From Plutella xylostella (taxonomy: Eukaryota > Arthropoda > Insecta > Lepidoptera > Plutellidae), in NCBI RefSeq assembly GCF_932276165.1, contig NC_064012.1, positions 7,013,501 through 7,077,500 of the forward strand: a stretch of DNA of 64,000 nucleotides. The letters run 5' to 3'. Position 1 is the stretch's first letter. Every line of letters starts with the position of its first letter. A program made the position numbers and the translations under genes. Of the stretch, positions 56,171 to 64,000 are shown piece by piece. The notes under the pieces are model-generated. The model was given only the letters and a program-made list of their open reading frames with translations. It was not told the origin of the DNA and searched no databases.

Positions 56171-57881
56171 CACACAGGTCGTGAGGTAGGCTGAGAGCCT
56201 CCTTCGGGGATGACATCCCAATGATTCATTACGAAAAAATTGCTGCAGCTGTGCTCGCCATGCAGTGCATGGGCTACTTCCGAATCTGGGGGGCTGTTGC
56301 AAAGGAGTCCGTTGCCTCTATACGGTACGGGTTCCGTGCGATCTATGATCCTTCCGGGAGCACCTGTCTTGTCAAGTCGAAGAGAATGGCTCGTATTCGA
56401 CGCAACCTGCAGTACTGGTGGGATTGGTTGGAGGACAGGACAGCAGGAAGCTGCAGCAGCCGTCATGCTGTGATTCGACGCATAGATGCAAAAAAAAGTT
56501 AAAAGTAACTTCTTCTCCATGTTAATAAAATATTAGATCTTAATTTAACAACATAACATTGCAAAAAAAAATTAACATTGTTGAGTATGTTATTGTAATT
56601 TACTAAAGTAGTAATAAAAACAAAGGCTTATTGCATAGTTTTCGTTCACGTTCGCCTACATCGCACGTTGTATATGAGAATAAAGGGTATAATTACTAAG
56701 TTTTCTTGTTTAAAAATCACGGTTTGGGGTTTAGAGGAAAACAAATGGTAAAATGCGGAATACAGTTTTTTTTTCGAATAAAGAGGAAAACATGTGAATT
56801 CAAAAAACGTTTCTATTGACACCAAAGAGTACTTTTCGCCGAGAAAAGTGGAGTTACAATGTTTGCGATCTAAAGTAATGATAGAACTAGAACTTATTTT
56901 TTCAGTTCACCTGCTGTTGAGTGAAATCGTAATTAGGTAAATGACTCCTTGACATGAAAATAACTTTTTTTTTATAATCGTTATAACAAAACCGTTTTTT
57001 TTTAATACAGCAATATTTGTAGGTGTACTTACAGTGAGCAAAAGAGCGCAGCAAGGTGTACATTTTTTGGTTTTTAAGAAACAAAAATATTATTTCTATC
57101 ATATCCCAAATACACATAAGTACTTAAAAAAAAATACACACTCTCGCCTTGTACTAATGTACTCCCTTGCGGGGGTACTTACATGTTATTATTTTTCTGG
57201 TGACCTCCCCATATCCCTTTGCCAGCTACGTAACCTTTTGTGACACCCTGTATATGCAGAGTTCTGCAAACTACTGTTCTGCTTTTGAAACACCAAAAAA
57301 AAACAGGTCGTCTAACGAAAAGGTCACGTGACCAAAAAAAAATTATATGAAGAAGCGTTTTTTTCATGAATATAAAAAATTACGTAGGATAAAAGTTTTT
57401 CAGAGTGACGCCTGAGTAACGCCCTTTCGGCTAACTATACTTTTTTTATTACACGGGGGCAGAGTTTAATACAACACCCTGAACTATTAAACTCTGATAA
57501 TATTTTCGCGATTTTTTTACATTCTGATTTCATTTCCTGGCTTAGAAATAACATCAATAACATGCTGCACACGTAGGTTTCGGCATAGTATTAAACCCTT
57601 TTTGCAACAACCTGTATAAATATCGGCACGGGTACGACTTTATATATAATTAATTATTAAATATTAAAAATACTTTCAAATAAAAATTAATATTTTCGTA
57701 TCACAAAACAATATTACTTACTTAGTATATTTTTAACAAAGTGGCATGTCTTCACTTTTATGTTTTCGAGTACTATGTTAAAATTTCATGTCATTGTCCG
57801 TAGAACGCCCCGCATACCTCAACCCCCCCTCACTAGATTTGACAGATTCTGATTTTCTTCCAGCTTTAGTGACAGCCTTAA

Positions 57882-59099
57882 CGTTACATATCTTTCTTCT
57901 TTAGGACTATCGGAATATCAATGAAACCTAGATACAGTACCCTTAAAGCGAATCTTTTTAAAATGAAATAGCTAACTATTAGCTAATTTGTTTATATTTA
58001 CAATTTATGAATGGAAAAACCTGCATGTGCGCTATGTACATTGTATATACGTGCAATACCAAAAAATATTAGACAAAACTAAGCCCTTTATCTATACAAA
58101 AGGATTATTCAAGTAAGAGGATTAAACCCACTCTCCGTAATTTATATCTGTAGTATTTAGTAGGTATAGTTGTTCCGGGCGAGTCTTTGTTTTCTAAACT
58201 TCAGTAATCCTATTTGGTTTTTTTAATGTAGGTAATGTTAACAGGCTGCGCCGCGCCGGGAGGCAGAGTTTGGCCCTCGGGTCCTCGGGACCTCTCGCAT
58301 TATTAACCCCCGACCCGCACTCGACTCGTTGAAAAACCTTCTTCATCCACAATTTAGCTTTAATTAACCTTTACATTCACCGCTAAGTTACCGTGAGCAA
58401 CGACAAACTTATCGCTGCAACGATGTCGTTATCTGATCCATCGTAAAAATTAATTACGTACACATGTTCATAAATATCTAAACTGCTAAGTTTTACGGTT
58501 AGCGCTTGCTGGCGGCCGCTGGGTGCCGCTGCTGGTAATTAGTAGGCTTCAAGCAAAAACTACACATGTCAACCACTACTTTATTTAGTATTAGCGTTTT
58601 TTTGGGTGTTGACTTCCTGTCGTGAGAGTGAGACGCCTGGGCGCTCTCGCATATTCCAAAAATGCGAAATTGACTCAAATTGCTTGTTATTAACGATGAC
58701 AGAATGTCGTTGGCGCCAGGCTTAGACTCGCACTCGAAATGAACATGCTTTAACACCGAGAAATAAGGGTCTTTGTTGGGTAAATCTGCCCTGGCCATCT
58801 CAACGAGGCTGATCGGATGTGTTGATATAGGAATTTGGGATATGCAATTAGTAACACAATAGCTGGTTTTTTATTTTATACTCGGGGCAAAATGAGATAT
58901 GGAGATAGTGGTACGCTTTTCAATAGGTAATCGTAGAAAAGGTTTTTAAGTCGGTCTATGAATCTAGAGATATGGGAAGTTTGTTGTGATATGATAAATA
59001 ACTAAGAAAGTAAGTACTTTTTTAAAAGTAAATGTTAGAATTTACTATTTTAAAGATTAATAGTAATACTTACATCGTGATTATCTAATAAGTTAAGTG
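57882..59099. other. Gene-free block with a GC-rich stretch
   Basis: A CpG-rich, non-repetitive stretch at about 58240-58460 could be regulatory. A 99-codon minus-strand frame (58798-58499) shows no recognised family and no splice context. Nothing else supported. Confidence 0.35.
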
Positions 59100-59211
59100 T
59101 AAGGGTGGCTTGCACAACAAAGTTTATCAAAATTAAATTGGTTGTCTTTTGCTCTGAAATTATACTGTCAGAGCAAAAGACTTTAAAACTTTGTTGTGCA
59201 AGCCACCCTTA
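59100..59211. mobile_element. 112-bp MITE with 25-bp perfect inverted ends
   Basis: taagggtggcttgcacaaca (59100 onward) and ttgttgtgcaagccaccctt (to 59211) are inverted. An inner inverted pair (cttttgctctga / tcagagcaaaag) adds to the fold. Confidence 0.85.
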
Positions 59212-60691
59212 TAATATAAAAAAGACACTATGTTCCTAAACAAAACTATCTATATGAATAATGTCAATACATAAATATAAAGTGTACTATTTTATGTACC
59301 TACTGATTTAAGTAGTATATTATATTATTACGTAGGCATATCCTTGCACCACAACAACCTGACAATCATTTTTAAACTATGTCTCTCTTCCATCAAAAGG
59401 TTGTCTGGTATTTTAGTATATGTCTAAGTAATATCTAGAAATAATGCTTTATATCGCTTTGTTCCCAGTTACTTATTACCTAACGGAGTGAAGTCCTATT
59501 TTGCATATTCCTATGTCATACTTTGCACCGATTATTCCACAGATCCTACATGAAGCTGGATTTACACTAGCAACTAGAGTTACAGAAGTCCACTTCTACA
59601 ATTTAATATTAAGTATTTATATGAAAAAAGCAGAAGCATGCATGTCACACCTGTTTATATACACCTTTACACAACTCACTTCTACAAATTGTTGTGCTAT
59701 GTGTGATTTCTGTATTTGTATCATAATAATATAATAAAAATCAAAATATTTAACATTACCTAGACTGGATGGTTTTACCTAACAATGAAATATTTAACAC
59801 TGGGTAGTTAAGTACCTATTTTATTCAAGAACTTTAAATAATACTATTTAATGAAAATTAAGAAAATATATACAACATTCATTTCATTTACATAGCATTT
59901 AGAAATAAAAAAAGAAATACGTTTATTCACACCAAATATGAATGGAAAGAAAATTAAATAATAAAAGTACGCCAAAAAAATAAAACAACGTTTGGTACCG
60001 TAAAAGTACAAGGTTAAAGTCCGTATATAATTGATAATTTCTCTATATGTATGACGGACTGTCGCTAGTAAATTTATTATAAATACAGATACACCTCAAA
60101 ATCCTTTAATGCCTTGAGGGTCCTGGAAACAATTCTCCAACATTTCAATGTTATTTTAACCCTTAATCGACCATGGCTACTCAAATTATTTCATTGGTTT
60201 TCGCCCTTAACACATTGGGTTAAAGTTCACAAAAGGCCGAATCCATTATTATTATATCCTATGGCCGATTGAGGGTTAAATATCTGTTTTATAACGAAAT
60301 CAAAGAAATAGTACTTAGTGTGACGTAATATTTTTATCATGCAGTGGGTGGAAGATGTGTTAGGAAAATTAGGTAAACTGGTTTGGACATTTTAGATTTG
60401 GTAGGTACTTCTTTCTTGTGATAAGATTAGATAACAATCTATCTCAGAAGGGCTAGCACGGGACGCAAGGTCTTGGGCCCCGTGGCGTGCTAGGCTAGCT
60501 GGTACTCTAACTAACTCTTGAAATTTACTTATCGGAAAAAATATTTTTGTATTAGGAACGCTAATGTTTGTAGGTTTTATTTCTTTGAACTCTAAATTAC
60601 AAAACCATACTGTATTACTATATTATTATTGTTATCGTCGTACTAATTACTTCACTTAGGTATCCGTGTAACTTTCACTGTGTTTCAGGAT
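59212..60691. other. Gene-free AT-rich sequence
   Basis: Nothing supported. A 77-codon frame at 59501-59734 has no family features. Confidence 0.4.
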
Positions 60692-60834
60692 TAAGGGCCA
60701 CTTGCAGAAACATATTAAATCTAGATTTAGTGTCAAATCTCGATTTAAGAAACGTCAGTCCATATAAAATTTGACACTTAATCGAGATTTAACACTAAAT
60801 CTAGATTTAATATGTTGGGTGCAAGTGGCCCTAA
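60692..60834. mobile_element. Palindromic MITE ('agggccacttgca' family)
   Basis: Ends agggccacttgca and tgcaagtggccct, with inner arms catattaaatctagatttag and ctaaatctagatttaatatg, are inverted over about 60 bp with a few differences. This is a common moth MITE type. Confidence 0.85.
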
Positions 60835-61270
60835 ATGATTAGGTATAGGCACCTAACTACACATAAATCACCTAGGTATTTTTTTGTCATTTAAGGCATC
60901 AGTAAATTATTTTCTGTCTGAGACAATGTTATATATAAAAAATATACATAGGTAGGTCTAGTCTATCTGCTATGCAGGGTATTGCAAATATAGGGTTATG
61001 TTCCAATGCAACTAAGTCGAAAGGGAGTAACTCAAAAGCTGCTCTGTAAAAAGTTTGTTGGAACAACATATAACGCAAAGGACATTGTGCGTTTTTTAAT
61101 TTTTTATGCCAATTTGCACGCGTTTTTGAAAAGTTGCGAGCATAAACCAAAATACTTTTAAATTATAGTGTTAACTACTAGTGCTGACCAGATTTAATAT
61201 TCTGTATATATTTTAATTCAAAATAATGGGAAAACGTAAATAATAGAAAATTTATTAACAACGGAGGTAA
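60835..61270. other. Gene-free sequence with a MITE-end remnant
   Basis: gcagggtattgcaaatatag at 60974 resembles one end of the element at 61271-61545. No second end is clear. Confidence 0.45.
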
Positions 61271-61545
61271 TATACAGGGTGTTGCAAAATTGGTATACTA
61301 TACTAAGCCGAAACCTACATGTGCAGCATGTTATATCTAAGCCCGAAACTGAAATCAGAATTTTGTAAATTCGCGAAATGTTTTTTTTTCCATAGTACAA
61401 AGTCACGCGACCAACGAAGTTTCTATGGAATATGAAAATTTTTTTTCGCGAATTTTTTAAATTCTGATTTCAGTGTCGGGCTTAGATATAACATGCTGCA
61501 CATGTAGGTTTCAGCTTAGTATAGCCTTTTTGCAACACCCTGTAT
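61271..61545. mobile_element. Palindromic MITE ('acagggtgttgcaaaa')
   Basis: tatacagggtgttgcaaaat at the left and tttttgcaacaccctgtata at the right are inverted, and the inner arms (gccgaaacctacatgtgcag / ctgcacatgtaggtttc) extend the palindrome to over 90 bp per arm. Related segments occur at 19426, 27131, 34027 and 60974. Confidence 0.85.
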
Positions 61546-62109
61546 ACCTACCTATTTATTACGAAAAAGCCACCTTAAAATATGAATTTAATTTTAGAAA
61601 ATGAACAATGTCCTTTAGAATATATTTTTTTTTATCAAAAAAAACTATTTTCTGAAAAGTTTTCGTAAGTTGCGGGCATCAGCTAGTATAAATAAAAAAA
61701 ATGTTTTTAAGAACCATCAAAACATATCCGTTACCTACTAAACAAAGCACTTAGCGTGCAGTTTACTGTTGTTACAACTGAAACTGCAAGAAAATGTACC
61801 TACCAATACGAACAACGTATACATCTATCTATCTACATACCTACGCGTGAGTTTACCGCGGGCGCGAGTGAAACGCAACGTATACAGAAGTTGCGGTCAC
61901 GCTTGCTCCGACACAAATTTGGCAGTTTAAGATTTAAATACAAACATTACTATTTTCTATTGTATTTTAATTAAGGGTGCAATATTTTTTTTAATCTAAC
62001 TTAAGATACCTCTGCATGTAGGTAGGTACTATATATAAGTACCTAATAGTACCTATGTATAATTCAATGAAAATCTTGTTAAAAAATATTACGACTCTAT
62101 TTTTTATTA
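61546..62109. other. Distal upstream region of Irx
   Basis: AT-rich with a CpG-containing stretch at 61840-61900. No gene is supported. Confidence 0.35.
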
Positions 62110-62890
62110 TTTAACTTTTTGTGGGTTTAAGCAGAATGATGTACCCACCCGTGCGGGAAAACACATGCTTTATTTATACAAGTGCTAATTTTCTCGTGTC
62201 GACATACCCATCGAGAGATGTAGCAGGCGACAAGTCGCAATCTCTGTCTATAAAATCGATTCGTAACTCCACAGGTCCGCCCGTAAATCTGGCGAGGCGC
62301 GGGCAAGCGGGGTATAATGAAACAACTTGTCCTCGTTCGGGCCTTTTTTTGCCGCTAGAGATTTGTTTGCTCGTGCTACAGTGCTCGTAGACAGCCTCGA
62401 CGGAGACCCATAAACATGATCAAGTCGGCCCGACTTTGTGCCGCTTTTTTCTTGCGCCCCACTGGTGTGTGGGCGGAGTCGACAATGGGGATGGGACGTG
62501 CGAAAAGAGGGGATAAATTGGACCAATAGCCTTCCTTTATTGGCTTGCTGCGCGGGAAAAAGACAGAAAAGCGCGACGTGGATTGGTAGTTGCGACGAGT
62601 CTCCGCCTCGAAGGCGGGGCCTAAATGGTACAATCCTTCGGCGGCGGGGCGGAGGCTCGGACACACGCGCCAGTCTGTGTCGAGCCACGAGCGTGCGAGG
62701 AAGGTGTGGAGCTCTGCTCGACGGCATGCGAGCGCGCGCCCCGGGACGCTGACGCGCAGGAATGCCAGCGCGCCGCGCAGCCGTCGCGTGCACCTCATCC
62801 ATCTGTGATATTCCCCTAACTAGCTGTACCTAGTATCTAAAACATACGTGAAAAGACTTTGAGAGACAGTGTTTAAGTGAAGCCGCCCAT
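62110..62890 (+). promoter_or_regulatory. Iroquois gene promoter and 5' leader
   Basis: A CpG-rich block with three CCAAT boxes (62523-62527 direct; 62539-62543 and 62582-62586 inverted) and GC boxes (62471-62476 and 62613-62619; also 62641-62651). A cagtc initiator-like match lies at 62671. Long open frames on both strands (up to 184 codons on the minus strand) are composition artefacts of the GC-rich DNA. The leader runs directly into the Irx start codon. Confidence 0.6.
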
Positions 62891-62950
62891 ATGATCGTCC
62901 CCATGGCAGCGTACGCACAATTCGGCTATTCGTACCCACCCGCCTCGCAG
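62891..62950 (+). CDS. Iroquois-class homeobox protein, first coding exon (partial)
   Basis: The exon encodes 20 residues, MIVPMAAYAQFGYSYPPASQ, and ends at CAG|GTTAGT in phase 0. The segment MAAYAQFGYSYPPASQ matches the conserved N-terminus of Iroquois proteins (fly araucan-type 'MAAY.QFGY', vertebrate 'MSYPQFGYPY..APQ'). The internal Met at 62903 would start the protein exactly at that conserved point, so either ATG may be used. Irx proteins are TALE-class homeodomain transcription factors acting in the nucleus in patterning and neural prepattern. The homeodomain and Iro box lie to the right of this window. I cannot tell mirror from araucan/caupolican with so little sequence. Confidence 0.85.
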
Positions 62951-64000
62951 GTTAGTCTACATTTTACTTAAAATGTTATTGTACTAATGGATTTAACCGT
63001 TATAAGAGCTTGTTTAAGATAATACAAATTGCCCTATAGCCTACTTCTGTTATAGTTTACCTACTTCTCAATAATTTGTTTACTCAGCATTATTATGGAT
63101 CATAAAATACTCTCTATAACAAGTAGTAAAATTTAGAAGGTGTAATAATTAAGTAGGTATTTTGTCATTTATTTTTGGGATTGTGAATCCCATGGATTGC
63201 AATGCAGGGCCAGAAGCTAATTTCTTTGTTTATTATGGAAGTAACTTGTTGCAGTTTTAATATTCATGTATAGATAGATCTAACTGAAACAATTAAGTCA
63301 GTTATTGATCGAATCAGACCTAATTCTCAATTAAGTGTAGAGTACCTACATACCTGGGTATAGGTAAGGAGGTATATTGAAAGTGCAATTAACTAAAGCT
63401 TATAATTATTATAAATAAAGGCTTGTATACCTATTTGAATATAACTTAGCTTCTTCTTAATGTGTAAAATATAAATGTAAGGTACTTATGTCATGTGAGT
63501 ACTACTGAGTACTGTAACTACGTTATAAAAACAGCAAAAACTATATAAAATTTTGTGATTAGATATTCAACGTTATTCGCTAGGTACTAATTTATTATTA
63601 TTATACATATTATGAATATCATTTTAAGTACTTACTTAACATTTTGTTTCCTGATACACAATTGTTTAGTATAGAAAAATCATGGTAATTAAATCAATTT
63701 ATCAAATGCCTATTGATAATGTACCCAAATTCATATTGATTCAAAAATTCTTATTAGATTCTAAGCACATGTACATAGAAACAACCAAATACTTATAAGT
63801 TGTATTATACATTGGTATTATAAAATATCCTTAGGCAATGGAATATGGAAAAGGGGGCGGCGGCGGGTTCTGTAGCTAAACAAAAGGTAGGTATTGTCAA
63901 TAATACCCGGGTATTAGGTATGATCTCCATAACTTATACGGCAGATTGATTCTATATTTATATAAAAAAACTGCATTATACCTACCTATATTCGTTTGAA
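62951..64000 (+). other. Irx intron 1 (partial)
   Basis: AT-rich sequence after the donor. A short stretch at 63834-63879 is preceded by CTTAG and reads A-M-E-Y-G-K-G-G-G-G-G-F-C-S then stop in phase 0; it is probably not an exon. No homeobox exon is present. Confidence 0.6.

Larger units (their letters stand above)
51260..57877 (-). mobile_element. TTAA-flanked 4.15-kb element, copy 2 (inverted)
   Basis: Reverse complement of copy 1 (26900-35743), flanked by TTAA at 51256-51259 and 57878-57881. It lacks the BEL element and instead carries a 2449-bp insertion at 52181-54629. Without that insertion it is about 4.17 kb. Sequence differences from copy 1 are few (single bases and short indels). 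Confidence 0.9.

Noticed and set aside
58499..58798. 99-codon minus-strand frame
   Set aside because: No recognisable domain; no exon boundaries; probably chance.
62248..62802. 184-codon minus-strand frame over the Irx promoter
   Set aside because: Overlapping frames on both strands in CpG-rich DNA with CCAAT and GC boxes; no protein family and no splice context.

Overview
This window looks like nuclear DNA of a moth or butterfly (Lepidoptera). It is AT-rich, with the short repeats typical of that order: tRNA-derived SINEs on the 'gtttcctcacgatgtttt' theme, 'actagctg...cccgcgagcttcgc' SINEs, 'gggttccgta' repeats, and RTE/Jockey tails. Host genes have short exons, GT-AG junctions and very long introns. 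Host coding sequence is sparse, and most of the window is intergenic DNA, introns and nested transposable elements.

Host genes. (1) At the left edge, on the minus strand, are the first two coding exons of a Sowah (sosondowah) family gene (1743 down to 873); the rest lies off the left end. (2) At 17956-18045 on the plus strand is a 30-codon first coding exon that follows a GC-rich leader and ends at a perfect GTAAGT donor. I do not recognise its product. (3) At 62891-62950 on the plus strand is the first coding exon of an Iroquois-class (Irx: araucan/caupolican/mirror) homeobox gene, behind a promoter with CCAAT and GC boxes; the homeodomain lies off the right end. Sowah next to Irx is an ancient bilaterian gene pair held together by Irx enhancers, so the roughly 61 kb between them is probably the regulatory landscape of the Iroquois gene.

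Layout of mobile DNA. 2.2-10.2 kb: a palindromic repeat, a foldback element, a broken IS630/Tc1-like transposase split by a 570-bp repeat, an intact retroelement C-terminal domain, and a decayed Jockey-like reverse transcriptase (RT) hit by a SINE and by a 1.2-kb DNA transposon with a 9-bp target duplication. 10.5-15.5 kb: a tandem duplication whose first copy holds a young Ty3/Gypsy-type element (identical 173-bp LTRs, RT deleted); a THAP-bearing, P-like DNA transposon sits inside its 5' LTR. 18.5-23.7 kb: SINEs, MITEs, an RTE tail and a perfect palindromic MITE. 26.9-35.7 kb and 51.3-57.9 kb: two inverted copies of one 4.15-kb TTAA-flanked element. The first is interrupted by a young BEL/Pao element and the second by a 2.45-kb TA-flanked element, so each copy shows the other's empty site. 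45.7-46.7 kb: two retroelement fragments abutting tail to head. 47-62 kb: motif-array and palindromic MITEs.

The remaining single-copy blocks (about 15.5-18, 24-26.9, 35.8-51 and 57.9-62.9 kb) contain no convincing genes. Several are CpG-rich and non-repetitive, and are the best candidates for Irx enhancers.
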